64,000 bases of DNA, taken from Paraburkholderia bonniea. Lineage in GTDB: Bacteria > Pseudomonadota > Gammaproteobacteria > Burkholderiales > Burkholderiaceae. The translations under genes and the position numbers were made by a program. Location of the stretch: positions 1,426,001 to 1,490,000 of the forward strand of contig NZ_QPEQ01000001.1 in NCBI RefSeq assembly GCF_009455625.1, given 5' to 3'. Of the stretch, positions 35,148 to 45,584 are shown in pieces; the stretch's first letter is position 1, and the number at the start of each line of letters is the position of its first letter. The notes beneath the pieces are model-generated. The model did not search any database. It was not told the DNA's origin and saw only the letters and a program-made list of their open reading frames with translations.

Positions 35148-36971
35148 TTGACACATACCCCCGATACTGATTCGTCCGAATCCGAGCGCGCCACGTCGTC
35201 TGCGCCGGCTGCTGAAACGCGTAAGCCGCAAGCAGCGGCTGGCGAAAGCGAGCGGTCAGCGCCTAATGCCGATGCGGATGATGCCGAGCGTCCGCGCCGC
35301 GGTCTGCGCCGCGGCCCGCGCAGCCTGATTGCGCGCCGTCGCGCAGGCAAGACGAAGAATGTAGACGGTGCCCAGGTGTCATCCCCGTCGCCAGGTGGCG
35401 GTATGCCAACTCGGGGCGCGAGTCAGGGGCAGGGCCAAAGTCAGGGTCAGGGACGTTTTTCACGGGGCGATGGGAGTGGCGGTGGTGGTGTAAAGGGGCC
35501 GCGGCGAGGTCCAGGTGGTGCCGGGCGTGATGCTGGACGGCCCCCGGCGAGCGCGCGTAGTGATGAGGCGAGTCACGCGGTTGAACCAGATACGATTCCG
35601 GATGATCTGTTTTCCTATGTGAGCTCGCCAGCGTTTGATGCGGATAACAGCACGACAGGCGGTGTGCGCGCACCGATGTTGCGCCAGGGCCGTATTCAGC
35701 CGCCTAAACGGGTTTTATCGCCGGATGATGATGCGCCGAAGTTGCACAAGGTTCTGGCAGAAGCGGGCATGGGTTCGCGCCGTGAAATGGAAGAGCTGAT
35801 TGTGGCTGGGCGCGTGTCGGTCAATGGTGAGCCTGCTCATATCGGGCAGCGCATCATGCCGACCGATCAGGTTCGGATCAACGGCAAGCCCGTGAAGCGG
35901 AAGCTGCAGAACAAGCCTCCCCGCATTTTGCTGTACCACAAGCCGACTGGCGAAATCGTAAGTCACGCGGATCCAGAGGGGCGTCCGTCGGTATTTGACA
36001 AGTTACCGCCGATGAAAACGGCTAAATGGCTCGCGGTTGGGCGTCTCGATTTCAATACGGAAGGATTGTTGTTGCTGACGACCTCGGGTGATCTGGCCAA
36101 TCGTTTTATGCACCCGCGCTACAGCGTGGAGCGCGAGTATGCGGTGCGCGTCGTTGGCGAACTGACAGAAGGCTCGCGGCAGAAGTTATTGCATGGTGTC
36201 GAGCTGGAAGACGGCCCGGCCAACTTTCTGCGCATCCGTGATGGCGGTGGCGAAGGGACTAACCACTGGTATCACGTAGCGCTAGCCGAAGGGCGCAATC
36301 GTGAGGTGCGGCGGATGTTCGAGGCAGTTGGGCTGATGGTGAGCCGGCTGATTCGCACGCGTCATGGCCCGATCACCTTGCCGCGCGGACTCAAGCGTGG
36401 GCGCTGGGAAGAGCTGGAGGACAATCAGGTCCGCAGTCTGATGGCCTCGGTCGGGCTCAAGGCAACGATTGAAGAAAAGGGCAGCCGCTCTTCAGTGCAG
36501 GAGCGCCGGCAGCCAGATCCGATGCAAACCTCGATGGGGTTCATTCATCGTGAACCGGTGTTGATGTCGCATGCCCGTTTTGATTCGCAGTCACGTGGCC
36601 AGGGTCAAGGGCCGGGGGCGGGGCGCCGTAATGGTGGCGGTGGTGCGGGCGCTGGCTTCGGTGGTAATGCTTCCGGCTCGGGAATGGGCGGTGGTTATGG
36701 CAACCGCGGGGCAAATCGGGGCAGCGGTTTCGCGGGCGGTGATGGCCGTAACGGCGGGCGCGACGTTGATGGCAATCGTGCTGTGCCATCTGGTGGTGCC
36801 CGGCGTGCTGGCGGTGCTCCAGGAAATGGCGGAAATAGCCGTGCTCCTGGAAATGGGATGGGTGGTGCGGCTAACCGGACTGGCGGCAATCCGGGCCGGG
36901 TGCCTGGCGGCAATAACCCGAATGCAGGCGGAAATCGTGGCGGACCACGCAATCGTGTGCGCGGCCGTTAA
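35148..36971 (+). CDS. rluB: 23S rRNA pseudouridine synthase RluB with long disordered tails
   Basis: RluB-family enzyme that converts a 23S rRNA uridine (position 2605 in E. coli) to pseudouridine. An S4 RNA-binding domain starts near residue 197 ([20 protein letters not shown]). The catalytic domain follows, with [19 protein letters not shown] carrying catalytic Asp301, and [21 protein letters not shown] prefer a TTG start ([12 protein letters not shown]) because GAGGT precedes it; a GTG nine codons earlier has no such site. Odd: about 190 residues of charged/Gly-rich chain precede the S4 domain, and about 130 residues of Gly/Asn/Arg-rich sequence follow the catalytic domain, making 607 residues, about twice the E. 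coli enzyme. Confidence 0.93.
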   Translation: MTHTPDTDSSESERATSSAPAAETRKPQAAAGESERSAPNADADDAERPRRGLRRGPRSLIARRRAGKTKNVDGAQVSSPSPGGGMPTRGASQGQGQSQGQGRFSRGDGSGGGGVKGPRRGPGGAGRDAGRPPASARSDEASHAVEPDTIPDDLFSYVSSPAFDADNSTTGGVRAPMLRQGRIQPPKRVLSPDDDAPKLHKVLAEAGMGSRREMEELIVAGRVSVNGEPAHIGQRIMPTDQVRINGKPVKRKLQNKPPRILLYHKPTGEIVSHADPEGRPSVFDKLPPMKTAKWLAVGRLDFNTEGLLLLTTSGDLANRFMHPRYSVEREYAVRVVGELTEGSRQKLLHGVELEDGPANFLRIRDGGGEGTNHWYHVALAEGRNREVRRMFEAVGLMVSRLIRTRHGPITLPRGLKRGRWEELEDNQVRSLMASVGLKATIEEKGSRSSVQERRQPDPMQTSMGFIHREPVLMSHARFDSQSRGQGQGPGAGRRNGGGGAGAGFGGNASGSGMGGGYGNRGANRGSGFAGGDGRNGGRDVDGNRAVPSGGARRAGGAPGNGGNSRAPGNGMGGAANRTGGNPGRVPGGNNPNAGGNRGGPRNRVRGR

Positions 36972-37133
36972 GCGCTTGACTGGCTCGCTAGCATAGAGAG
37001 CAAATGCCCCGGATTCCTGGCGGCGGTTGGCTTGTTTGAGTCCAGTGCCATTGCCGGAATCTGACGGGTTGGGAGTCGTTGGCGGTAGGGTGCTGTCTGG
37101 CGCGATGTCCTGTCGTGCCGGGCCGCTTCCTGT

Positions 37134-37162
37134 TTGCGTTTGTCCTGAAAAATTGCTACACT
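37134..37162 (+). promoter_or_regulatory. Candidate extended -10 promoter for the rimP operon
   Basis: TTGCGT, a 17-base spacer and TACACT; the -10 is preceded by TG with one base between (TGCTACACT), the extended -10 form. Transcription would start near 37169. Confidence 0.55.
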
Positions 37163-37257
37163 CTCGAAGTCGCTGGGCGTCCGTTTAATTCAGGTACTTT
37201 ATTTATTCAGGTACGGTTTTTAAGTACGATTCAGGTGCAATCACCAGCAACACGATG

Positions 37258-37282
37258 ATGGGCGTTTCGCCCATTTTTTTTT
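37258..37282 (+). terminator. Intrinsic terminator inside the rimP operon leader
   Basis: A perfect 7-bp stem ATGGGCG / CGCCCAT with a TTT loop is followed by a run of eight or more T. It lies between the candidate promoter and rimP, on the same strand, so it is a likely attenuator. Confidence 0.75.
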
Positions 37283-37389
37283 GCTGTTTTGGTTTGGCAT
37301 CCTGGTGTGCACGGAACGTGTGCCAGCTCGGCGTGCGGCCCGCAAGTGTCCGCAGGCTCGCCGCGCGAATATCTTGTAGGGGCAGCAAA

Positions 37390-37848
37390 GTGCAACTGAC
37401 AGAACTAATTGAAACCACAGTCGTAGGCCTCGGTTACGAGCTCGTTGATATCGAGCGCACCGGGCGCGGCATGCTGTGTATTTATATCGACCAGCCGGCC
37501 GGTATTGCAATCGAAGATTGCGAGAAAGTAACGCGTCAGCTTCAGCACGTTCTGACAGTCGAAAATATCGATTACGAACGGATGGAAGTGTCGTCCCCCG
37601 GCTTGGATCGCCCACTGAAAAAGCTGGCTGACTTCGAGCGTTTTGCGGGTAACGAAGCTGTTATTACATTGAAAAAGCCATTGGACGGGCGTAAATCGTA
37701 CCGGGGTATTGTGCATGCTCCCAACGGTGACACGATCGGTCTGGAATTCGAAGGGAAGGAAGGCGCCGCGATGCTCGATTTCACGCTCGCGGATATTGAT
37801 AAAGCACGCCTGATTCCAAAAGTTGACTTTAGGAGCCGCAAACAATGA
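37390..37848 (+). CDS. rimP: Ribosome maturation factor RimP
   Basis: 30S assembly factor. 152 residues from a GTG ([20 protein letters not shown]) preceded by TAGGGG. The frame is open 45 codons further, but that part overlaps the leader terminator and is Cys-rich nonsense. The N-terminal domain has [20 protein letters not shown] and [11 protein letters not shown], then the typical [20 protein letters not shown] and a C-terminal Sm-like domain ([20 protein letters not shown]). It overlaps nusA by four bases (ATGA), so the two are translationally coupled. Confidence 0.95.
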   Translation: MQLTELIETTVVGLGYELVDIERTGRGMLCIYIDQPAGIAIEDCEKVTRQLQHVLTVENIDYERMEVSSPGLDRPLKKLADFERFAGNEAVITLKKPLDGRKSYRGIVHAPNGDTIGLEFEGKEGAAMLDFTLADIDKARLIPKVDFRSRKQ

Positions 37849-39320
37849 GTCGCGAAGTGTTGATGCTGGTGGATGCGCTGGCACGCGAGAAGAACGTCGA
37901 TAAGGACGTGGTTTTTGCCGCCCTTGAAGCGGCTCTCGCTTCGGCTTCCAAAAAACTCTTCGAAGAAGATGCTGATATCCGTGTGCATATCGACCGCGAA
38001 AGCGGTGAGCACGAAACTTGGCGCCGCTGGCGCGTGGTGCCGGATGAGGCAGGGTTGCAGATGCCGGATCAGGAAATTCTGCTGTTCGAAGCGGTCGAGC
38101 AAAAGCCTGATGCGCAAATCGATGATTTCCTCGAAGAGCCGGTGCCATCCATTGAATTTGGCCGTATTGGTGCGCAAGCAGCCAAGCAGGTCATTTTGCA
38201 AAAAGTGCGTGATGCTGAGCGCGAGCAAATCCTGACTGATTTTCTCGAGCGTGGTGAAAACATCATGACCGGGTCGGTCAAGCGGCTCGATAAAGGTAAC
38301 TTCATCGTTGAATCTGGCCGGGTCGAGGCGCTGCTGCGACGCGATCAGTTGATTCCGAAAGAAAACCTGCGCGTTGGCGACCGGGTGCGTGCTTATATTG
38401 CGAAGGTTGACCGGACTGCCCGCGGTCCACAAATCGAATTGTCGCGTACCGCGCCTGAATTTCTGATGCGTCTCTTTGAGATGGAGGTGCCAGAAATTGA
38501 GCAGGGCCTGCTCGAAATCAAGGCGGCAGCACGCGATCCTGGTGTGCGGGCCAAAATTGGCGTGGTTGCCTATGACAAGCGGATCGACCCGATCGGCACC
38601 TGTGTTGGCATTCGCGGCTCGCGGGTGCAGGCTGTGCGCAATGAGCTGGGTGGCGAAAATGTCGACATCGTGCTATGGTCAGAAGATCCTGCCCAGTTCG
38701 TAATCGGCGCGCTCGCGCCGGCCGCCGTTCAGTCGATTGTCGTCGATGAAGAAAAACATTCGATGGACGTCGTTGTGGACGAAACCGAACTGGCCATCGC
38801 TATCGGCCGCAGTGGCCAGAACGTGCGTCTGGCAAGCGACCTGACCGGATGGCAGATCAACATCATGACGCCGGACGAATCTGCGCAAAAGCAGAATCAG
38901 GAACGCAGTGTCTTGCGCGATCTGTTCATGGCTCGCCTGGATGTCGATGAAGAAGTGGCTGACATTCTGATCGACGAAGGTTTTGCCAGCCTCGAAGAGA
39001 TTGCCTACGTCCCGCTCAACGAAATGCTTGAAATCGAGGCATTCGATGAAGACACGGTGCATGAGCTGCGTAACCGTTCGCGCGACGCATTGCTGACCAT
39101 GGCAATTGCAAACGAGGAAAAAGTAGAGAACGCTGTGCTAGACCTGAAGAGTCTTGACGGTGTGAACGATGATTTGCTGGCCCGGTTGGCTGAACATCAG
39201 GTTCAGACCCGTGATGATCTGGCTGAGCTGGCAGTTGATGAACTGGTCGAAATGACCGGAATGGAAGAGGAGGCCGCCAAGGTGTTGATTATGAAGGCCC
39301 GTGAACACTGGTTTCAGTGA
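37845..39320 (+). CDS. nusA: Transcription termination/antitermination factor NusA
   Basis: RNA-polymerase-bound elongation factor that modulates pausing, termination and antitermination. 491 residues: N-terminal RNAP-binding domain (1-130), S1 domain (about 135-200, [20 protein letters not shown]), KH1 and KH2 (about 210-350, with [20 protein letters not shown] and [18 protein letters not shown]). The C-terminal helix-hairpin-helix repeats (about 365-490) resemble the E. coli acidic repeats AR1 and AR2 that bind the RNAP alpha subunit. Second gene of the operon; NusA could act on the leader terminator upstream of rimP. Confidence 0.96.
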   Translation: MSREVLMLVDALAREKNVDKDVVFAALEAALASASKKLFEEDADIRVHIDRESGEHETWRRWRVVPDEAGLQMPDQEILLFEAVEQKPDAQIDDFLEEPVPSIEFGRIGAQAAKQVILQKVRDAEREQILTDFLERGENIMTGSVKRLDKGNFIVESGRVEALLRRDQLIPKENLRVGDRVRAYIAKVDRTARGPQIELSRTAPEFLMRLFEMEVPEIEQGLLEIKAAARDPGVRAKIGVVAYDKRIDPIGTCVGIRGSRVQAVRNELGGENVDIVLWSEDPAQFVIGALAPAAVQSIVVDEEKHSMDVVVDETELAIAIGRSGQNVRLASDLTGWQINIMTPDESAQKQNQERSVLRDLFMARLDVDEEVADILIDEGFASLEEIAYVPLNEMLEIEAFDEDTVHELRNRSRDALLTMAIANEEKVENAVLDLKSLDGVNDDLLARLAEHQVQTRDDLAELAVDELVEMTGMEEEAAKVLIMKAREHWFQ

Positions 39321-39416
39321 GAAATGATAATGATCCACTGACTTGAACGCGGCCGTCAGGCCGCATGACCCCCGATGCTAACCGCAAGGAATCGGTCCTT
39401 GCTCTAAGAGGAATGA

Positions 39417-42326
39417 ATGGCGAGTAACAACGTAGCCCAATTTGCCGCAGAACTGAAAATGCCTGCTGGCGTGCTGCTTGAGCAGCTGCAGGCAGCAGGT
39501 GTTCAGAAAGCAAGTGAAGACGACGCCTTGTCCGAGACGGACAAGGCGCGTTTGCTTGATCACTTGCGCAAGTCGCACGGTTCAAATGATGCAGACAAGC
39601 GCAAGATCACGCTAACACGTAGGCATACATCGGAGATCAAGCAGTCCGATGCAACAGGCAAGGCTCGCACCATTCAGGTCGAGGTGCGCAAGAAGCGCAC
39701 CTTCGTCCGCCGTGATGAAACGGCCGAGCAAGGGGCAGAAGCAGTAGAACAACCGGCGGAAGTGTCGGACGATCTCGAGCTGCAGCGGCGTGAAGAGCAG
39801 GCCCGTCACGAAGCTGAAGTGCTTGAGAAGCAGGCTCAGGAACTGAAAGAGCGTCAAGAGCGCCTCGAGCGCGAAGAAGCTGAGCGTCAGGCACGCGAAC
39901 AGGCAGCTGAGGCAGAGCGTCAGCGTCAGGAAGAAGAAGCGCAAAAGCGTGCGGCGGCTGAAGAGCGCGCACGTGAGAAAGTCGCGGTCGAGCAGGCGGC
40001 CAGTCCTGCTGCTGATATTGCTGCAGCGTCTGAGAGAGACGAAGAGCGTGCAGCGCAAGAGCGCGCGGCACAACGCGAAGCGGCGAAGAAAGCAGAAGAT
40101 GCCGCACGTGAAGCTGCGCAGAAAACGCGTGCTGAACAGGAAGAAGTCAGCAAGCGGCGCGCAGCGGCTGAAGCCGAAGCCCGGGCTATCCGGGACATGA
40201 TGAATACCCCGCGCAAAGCGCAGGTAAAAGCCCCTGAACCTGCGCCGAAGCCTGTTGAACAGGCGGCGGCCAAGGCAGCAGAAGCGAAAGGCACGTTGCA
40301 TAAACCGGCTCGGCCGGCTGGTGAAACCACCGCCCGTCCAGCGGCTAAAAAAGCGGCTGCAGCACCTGCGCCATCGTCAGCACCTTCTGCTGGCGATAAA
40401 AAGAAGGCGGGTGCGGGTAAAGGCGGTTGGCAAGATGATGCGGCAAAGCGCCGTGGTATCAAGACGCGAGGCGACACCAGCGGTGGCGTTGATCGCGGCT
40501 GGCGCGGTGGCCCGAAGGGTCGCGGCAAGCACCAGGATACAAGCACCACCTTCCAGGCACCGACCGAACCGATCGTGCGTGAAGTACACGTGCCTGAAAC
40601 CATTACGGTGGCCGATCTGGCACACAAGATGGCAGTGAAGGCTTCAGAAGTCATCAAGGTGATGATGAAGCTGGGCCAGATGGTGACGATCAACCAGATG
40701 CTCGACCAGGAAACGGCGATGATTATCGTCGAAGAACTGGGCCACCATGCTGTGGCAGCGAAGCTGGATGATCCGGAAACAATGCTGGTTGAAGGCGAAG
40801 CAACCGATGCTGAAATGTTGCCGCGGCCGCCGGTTGTCACGGTCATGGGTCACGTTGACCACGGTAAAACCTCGCTGCTGGATTACATGCGCCGGGCCAA
40901 GGTTGCGGCAGGTGAAGCCGGCGGGATTACACAGCATATTGGCGCTTATCACGTTGAAACCCCGCGTGGCGTGATTACGTTCCTCGACACCCCAGGTCAC
41001 GAAGCCTTTACGGCAATGCGTGCCCGTGGTGCCAAGGCGACGGATATCGTGATTCTGGTGGTGGCGGCTGACGATGGTGTGATGCCGCAGACCAAGGAAG
41101 CCATTGCCCACGCGAAAGCGGGTGGTGTGCCGCTGGTCGTGGCGATCAACAAGATCGACAAGCCCGATGCGAACCTGGATCGGGTGAAGCAGGAACTGGT
41201 CGCAGAAGGCGTGGTGCCGGAAGAGTACGGTGGCGATTCGCCGTTTGTCCCGGTCTCTGCAAAAACGGGTGCTGGTATTGATGACCTGCTCGAACAAGTT
41301 CTGCTGCAAGCCGAAGTGCTTGAACTGAAGGCACCGGTCGAGGCGTCAGCCAAGGGCCTCGTGATCGAAGCCAAGCTTGATAAGGGTAAGGGTCCGGTAG
41401 CAACGATCCTGGTTCAGTCGGGTACGCTCAATCGCGGCGATGTTGTGCTGGCAGGCAGTGCTTATGGCCGCGTGCGTGCCATGCTCGATGAAACAGGCAA
41501 GCCGGCCAAATCGGCTGGGCCGTCGATTCCGGTTGAAATTCAGGGGCTGTCCGAAGTTCCGGCCGCAGGCGAAGAAGTCATCGTCATGCCGGACGAGCGC
41601 AAAGCACGCGAAATCGCGCTTTTCCGCCAGGGCAAGTTCCGCGATGTCAAGCTGGCCAAGCAGCAGGCAGCCAAGCTCGAAACCATGCTGGAGCAAATGG
41701 GTGAAGGCGAGGTGCAATACCTGCCGCTCATCGTCAAGGCAGACGTGCAGGGTTCGCAGGAAGCGCTGGTTCAGGCCTTGCTCAAACTCTCCACCGATGA
41801 AGTTCGCGTGCAGGTCGTGCATGGCGCGGTGGGTGGCATTAGCGAAAGCGATGTGAATCTGGCTACAGCGTCCAAGGCGGTCATCATTGGCTTTAACACC
41901 CGTGCTGATGCACAGGCGCGTAAGCTGGCCGAAACCAATGGCATCGACATTCGTTACTACAACATCATTTACGACGCAGTAGATGAAGTGAAGGCGGCGA
42001 TGTCCGGCATGCTGGCACCAGAGAAGCGCGAAATCATAACCGGCATGGTTGAGGTTCGTCAGGTCTTCAAGGTGCCGAAGATTGGTGCTGTCGCGGGTTG
42101 TATGGTGACGGACGGCTTCGTCAAACGTTCTTCTTCGGTACGTGTGCTGCGTAATAACGTGGTGATTCATACCGGTGAGCTTGATTCGCTCAAGCGCTTC
42201 AAGGACGACGTGAAAGAAGTGCGTCAGGGCTTTGAGTGCGGGATGTCGGTCAAGAACTTTAACGAGATTCAGGAAGGCGACCAGTTCGAAGTGTTCGAGG
42301 TCACCGAAGTCGCGCGCTCGCTGTAA
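39417..42326 (+). CDS. infB: Translation initiation factor IF-2
   Basis: GTPase that places initiator tRNA on the 30S subunit and promotes subunit joining. 969 residues. A short N-terminal helical domain ([20 protein letters not shown]) is followed by a long Lys/Glu/Ala/Arg-rich linker (residues about 90-380), probably a charged helix. The conserved G domain has [16 protein letters not shown] (G1, about 475-490), [15 protein letters not shown] (G3) and [13 protein letters not shown] (G4). Domains II-IV follow, ending in [23 protein letters not shown] precedes the ATG. It lies 96 bases after nusA. Confidence 0.97.
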   Translation: MASNNVAQFAAELKMPAGVLLEQLQAAGVQKASEDDALSETDKARLLDHLRKSHGSNDADKRKITLTRRHTSEIKQSDATGKARTIQVEVRKKRTFVRRDETAEQGAEAVEQPAEVSDDLELQRREEQARHEAEVLEKQAQELKERQERLEREEAERQAREQAAEAERQRQEEEAQKRAAAEERAREKVAVEQAASPAADIAAASERDEERAAQERAAQREAAKKAEDAAREAAQKTRAEQEEVSKRRAAAEAEARAIRDMMNTPRKAQVKAPEPAPKPVEQAAAKAAEAKGTLHKPARPAGETTARPAAKKAAAAPAPSSAPSAGDKKKAGAGKGGWQDDAAKRRGIKTRGDTSGGVDRGWRGGPKGRGKHQDTSTTFQAPTEPIVREVHVPETITVADLAHKMAVKASEVIKVMMKLGQMVTINQMLDQETAMIIVEELGHHAVAAKLDDPETMLVEGEATDAEMLPRPPVVTVMGHVDHGKTSLLDYMRRAKVAAGEAGGITQHIGAYHVETPRGVITFLDTPGHEAFTAMRARGAKATDIVILVVAADDGVMPQTKEAIAHAKAGGVPLVVAINKIDKPDANLDRVKQELVAEGVVPEEYGGDSPFVPVSAKTGAGIDDLLEQVLLQAEVLELKAPVEASAKGLVIEAKLDKGKGPVATILVQSGTLNRGDVVLAGSAYGRVRAMLDETGKPAKSAGPSIPVEIQGLSEVPAAGEEVIVMPDERKAREIALFRQGKFRDVKLAKQQAAKLETMLEQMGEGEVQYLPLIVKADVQGSQEALVQALLKLSTDEVRVQVVHGAVGGISESDVNLATASKAVIIGFNTRADAQARKLAETNGIDIRYYNIIYDAVDEVKAAMSGMLAPEKREIITGMVEVRQVFKVPKIGAVAGCMVTDGFVKRSSSVRVLRNNVVIHTGELDSLKRFKDDVKEVRQGFECGMSVKNFNEIQEGDQFEVFEVTEVARSL

Positions 42327-42345
42327 TTCAGGCGCGATGCTTCAG

Positions 42346-42387
42346 GAGCGGGGCGGGCGTTTTAAGCCCGCTCCGCTCTTTGTTTTT
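42346..42387 (+). terminator. Intrinsic terminator between infB and rbfA
   Basis: A 13-bp stem (GAGCGGGGCGGGC / GCCCGCTCCGCTC, one G-U pair, seven-base loop) is followed by TTTGTTTTT. It is placed inside the operon, so it probably reduces rather than stops expression of rbfA and truB, or marks an internal transcript end. Confidence 0.7.
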
Positions 42388-42464
42388 GTGCTGAGCTGGC
42401 ATCTTGCGGCCTCAGCCCCTTTTGTTATCAGATTGTCCGGACGACACCGGATCACGGATTCACC

Positions 42465-42830
42465 ATGGCCAAGAAACGTACTTCCCCCAACCGCAATGTG
42501 CAAATTGCCGACCAGATTCAACGTGACCTGTCGGAGCTGCTACGCGAGGTTAAAGACCCGCGCATCGGTCTCGTGACGTTTCAAAGTGTCGAGCTGACCC
42601 CCGACTATGCGCACGCCAAGGTTTATTTCACGACCTTGACGGGCGACCCGCAGCAAACCCAGGACGCGCTGAATCATGCGGCGGGCCATCTGCACAACCT
42701 GTTGTTCAAGCGCTTGCATATCCATACCGTGCCGACGCTGCATTTCCATTTCGACCAGACTATCGAGCGCGCAGTAGAAATGTCGCGCCTGATTGACGAG
42801 GCGGTCGCTAATCGTGCGAAAGACGACTGA
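42465..42830 (+). CDS. rbfA: Ribosome-binding factor A
   Basis: KH-fold 30S maturation factor needed for processing of the 16S rRNA 5' end and for cold growth. 121 residues, normal length. [20 protein letters not shown] opens the domain; [20 protein letters not shown] and [20 protein letters not shown] hold the conserved Tyr-Ala-x-Val and the His-rich helix; [20 protein letters not shown] closes it. Preceded by a terminator-like hairpin 78 bases upstream. Confidence 0.95.
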   Translation: MAKKRTSPNRNVQIADQIQRDLSELLREVKDPRIGLVTFQSVELTPDYAHAKVYFTTLTGDPQQTQDALNHAAGHLHNLLFKRLHIHTVPTLHFHFDQTIERAVEMSRLIDEAVANRAKDD

Positions 42831-42890
42831 GCTTGCTCATGTCCATCTTTACTCGCTGGTTCGCCTGTTTTTTGCCCGATGGTTTCTGAC

Positions 42891-43826
42891 ATGAATTCTT
42901 CCCAGCGTCCTCGCGTGCCGCGTCGCGTGCTTGATGGTGTACTGCTGCTCGACAAGCCGCTTGGTCTGTCGAGTAACGACGCGCTGATTCGGGCCAAACG
43001 TATTTATCAGGCCAAAAAAGCTGGCCATACCGGCACGCTTGATCCGCTGGCCACGGGTTTGCTGCCATTGTGTTTTGGTGAAGCGACCAAGTTTTCGCAG
43101 GATTTGCTCGAAGCGGACAAAACCTATGAGGCGACGATGCGCCTCGGCATTCGCACCACAACAGGGGATGCCGAAGGCGAGCCAAGCGAAATCCGTCCCG
43201 TTACCTGCGACCTGCCAGCCATTGAACAAGCACTAGCCGGTTTTCTGGGTGACATCGTGCAGGTGCCACCGATGTATTCGGCGCTCAAACGCGATGGCAA
43301 GCCTTTATACGAGTACGCCCGGGCGGGGCAGGTCGTTGAGCGCGAAGGGCGTCAGGTGACAATCCATGCACTCGATTTGTTGAGCTGTTCATTGCCGGAT
43401 GTGAGCTTTCGCGTGGTGTGCAGCAAAGGGACTTATGTGCGGACTCTGGCTGAGGATCTTGGCGAGGTGCTCGGGTGCGGTGCTCACCTGGTGGGATTAC
43501 GCCGCACGGCTGTTGGGGTTTTGACGCTCGAACACGCAGTGACGCTGGATGCGCTGTCGGCCGTGACCGAGGCCGAGCGCGATGCCTGGTTGCAGCCGGT
43601 GGATGCGTTGCTTTCGACATTTCCCGCTGTGCGGCTGGATGACGAGGCTGCACGCCGGTTTTTGCATGGGCAGCGCTTGAAGGTATCTGAGGTTGCGCTG
43701 GCCGATGACGCGGTGAACGCATCACGGGTTCGCATTTATAACGCTGAAGGACGTTTGCTGGGCGTGGCCAGGGTGGGCGATGGCGTTGTTGCACCAGAAC
43801 GGCTGGTGGTGACTGCGGGGATGTGA
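42891..43826 (+). CDS. truB: tRNA pseudouridine-55 synthase TruB
   Basis: Makes pseudouridine 55 in the T-loop of tRNAs. 311 residues from the ATG giving MNSSQRPRVP; another ATG four codons upstream is possible. The substrate-binding and catalytic core is GVLLLDKPLGLSSNDAL, then KAGHTGTLDPLATGLLPLC with catalytic Asp51, then VPPMYSALKRDGKPLYEYAR and VVCSKGTYVRTLAEDLG. The C-terminal part (LKVSEVALADDAVNASRVRI) is a partial PUA-like domain. Last gene of the operon, with a strong terminator 26 bases downstream. Confidence 0.96.
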   Translation: MNSSQRPRVPRRVLDGVLLLDKPLGLSSNDALIRAKRIYQAKKAGHTGTLDPLATGLLPLCFGEATKFSQDLLEADKTYEATMRLGIRTTTGDAEGEPSEIRPVTCDLPAIEQALAGFLGDIVQVPPMYSALKRDGKPLYEYARAGQVVEREGRQVTIHALDLLSCSLPDVSFRVVCSKGTYVRTLAEDLGEVLGCGAHLVGLRRTAVGVLTLEHAVTLDALSAVTEAERDAWLQPVDALLSTFPAVRLDDEAARRFLHGQRLKVSEVALADDAVNASRVRIYNAEGRLLGVARVGDGVVAPERLVVTAGM

Positions 43827-43851
43827 ATCCAGGTTTCTGCGCGTGATTGTC

Positions 43852-43891
43852 AAAAAGCCTGCGGTGCAATTTTTGCACCGCAGGCTTTTTT
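43852..43891. terminator. Bidirectional intrinsic terminator (truB / emrB)
   Basis: Perfect 18-bp stem AAAAAGCCTGCGGTGCAA / TTGCACCGCAGGCTTTTT with a TTT loop; T-tracts occur on both strands. It sits between convergent truB and emrB and can serve both. Confidence 0.92.
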
Positions 43892-43977
43892 CTGGCATCC
43901 GGCATTGGCAACGCCGTTGGCAAATAGCACAACAACAGCATTACCCCGAACCCGCCACGCCGGATCAGAACCCGCGC

Positions 43978-45549
43978 TCAGTGCGCGGCTGCCGCAGCGG
44001 CTCCGGCATCGCCTCCTGATGAACGCTCAGGCTTGGTAATCCAGATCAAGGCAATCAGCGCGACGAAAATGCCCGCCGAAACATAGAACAGGTCATTTAC
44101 GCCTAACTGCGCGGCCTGCTGCGTCACCATGTTGTTGAACAGGCCATATGCCTCGGCCTGGTTCAGGCCCACGCTATTCATTTGCTGTATCGAATGATTG
44201 AACACCGGGTTATAGACGCTGGCCTGCTCGGACAATTGCGCGTGATGCATGATGGTCCGGTGATCCCAGGCAGTCTGAAAGACCGACGTGCCAATCCCGC
44301 CACACATGATCCGCACGAAGTTCGACAGCCCTGATGCTGCGGGAATCCGGTTGCCAGGCAACCCGGAAAGCGTGATCGACACAAGTGGAATAAAGAACCC
44401 AGCCATGCCAATGCCCTGAATCAGGGTGGGCAATATCAGCGCGTATTCGTCGACCCCAGTGGTGTAGCGCGAACGCATCCAGAAGCACAGCGCGAAAATC
44501 AGAAACGAGGCCGTGGCGATAAAGCGCGGATCGGTGCGCGGCAGAATTTTTCCAGTGAGCGGCGACAACATGATGGCGAACAGGCCTACGGGAGCAAGCA
44601 TCAGTCCGGCATCGGTCGCGGTGTAACCAATATTGGTTTGCAGCCATAGCGGCAGCAGCACCAGATTGCCGAAATACAAGCCATAGCCGACGGCGAGCGC
44701 GATCGTGCCACCGGTGAAGTTGCGTTGCTTGAATAGCGACAGGTCAACCACCGGATGCTCTGCAGTGAGCTCCCAAATGATGAAGAACGCCAGCGCGATA
44801 GCGGCCACCACGCCAAGCACAATGATCGTGGTCGAGGCGAACCAGTCGAGGTCTTTGCCCTTGTCCAGCATGATTTGCAGTGCACCCACCCAGACCACCA
44901 GCAAGCCAAGGCCGACGCCATCAATCGGTGCTCTCTTTTTCACTGAATCGCGGTGGCGGAAGATGACCCAGGTGGCCAGTGCCGCGGCGATGCCGACCGG
45001 GATGTTGACGTAGAAGATCCATGGCCATGAGATGTTGTCCGAGATCCAGCCACCCAGAATGGGGCCCGCAACCGGTGCGATCAGCGTGGTCATGGACCAC
45101 ATCGACAAGGCCATCGGCGCTTTCGCGCGGGGGTAGCTGGCAAGCAAAAGTGTCTGTGACAGGGGAATCATCGGGCCGGCTACCGCACCTTGCAGCACTC
45201 GCGCCGCGAGCAAAAAAGGCAGTGTCGGAGCGAGCCCGCATAACCACGACGAAATCACAAACAAAATGATCGACGCCATGAACAGACGGACCTGGCCGAT
45301 GCGATCCGTGAGCCAGCCGGTAAGCGGTACTGAGATTGCATTGGCGACTGCGAACGAGGTAATGACCCACGTCCCCTGATCTGCCGAGACGCCCAGATCA
45401 CCTGAAATAGACGGGATTGAGACGTTGGCAATGGATGTGTCCAGCACATTCATGAAAACCGCGAGCGACACCGCGATAGTGCCGATCACCAGTTGTGCAC
45501 CTTCCAGTGGCGGGTGAGGGAGCGCTGTTTGCGCCTGAGCCTGAGCCAT
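43978..45549 (-). CDS. emrB: DHA2-family MFS drug exporter, EmrB-like
   Basis: A 523-residue drug:proton antiporter of the 14-TM DHA2 family. Recognisable signatures are VFMNVLDTSIANVSIPSI (TM1, motif D1), WVITSFAVANAISVPLTGWL (TM2), SWLCGLAPTLPFLLAARVLQ followed by GAVAGPMIPLSQTLLL (TM4/5, motif C region), and the TM5-6 segment LIAPVAGPILGGWISD. The last gene of a four-gene run marR-omf-emrA-emrB; the emrA gap is 35 bases. Likely exports hydrophobic drugs or fatty-acid-like compounds together with the adaptor and the outer-membrane lipoprotein. Confidence 0.94.
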   Translation of the reverse strand: MAQAQAQTALPHPPLEGAQLVIGTIAVSLAVFMNVLDTSIANVSIPSISGDLGVSADQGTWVITSFAVANAISVPLTGWLTDRIGQVRLFMASIILFVISSWLCGLAPTLPFLLAARVLQGAVAGPMIPLSQTLLLASYPRAKAPMALSMWSMTTLIAPVAGPILGGWISDNISWPWIFYVNIPVGIAAALATWVIFRHRDSVKKRAPIDGVGLGLLVVWVGALQIMLDKGKDLDWFASTTIIVLGVVAAIALAFFIIWELTAEHPVVDLSLFKQRNFTGGTIALAVGYGLYFGNLVLLPLWLQTNIGYTATDAGLMLAPVGLFAIMLSPLTGKILPRTDPRFIATASFLIFALCFWMRSRYTTGVDEYALILPTLIQGIGMAGFFIPLVSITLSGLPGNRIPAASGLSNFVRIMCGGIGTSVFQTAWDHRTIMHHAQLSEQASVYNPVFNHSIQQMNSVGLNQAEAYGLFNNMVTQQAAQLGVNDLFYVSAGIFVALIALIWITKPERSSGGDAGAAAAAAH

Positions 45550-45584
45550 AAAAAACCTTGCGTTAATTCGGGTGGTGCAGGGGC

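Larger units (their letters stand above)
36972..37389 (+). promoter_or_regulatory. Leader region of the rimP-nusA-infB operon
   Basis: The 418 bases before rimP contain an extended -10 promoter (37134-37162) and, about 100 bases downstream of it, a strong intrinsic terminator, then 108 more bases to the rimP start. Transcripts must therefore read through a terminator to reach nusA. This is a layout expected for attenuation, perhaps by NusA itself. Confidence 0.55.
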
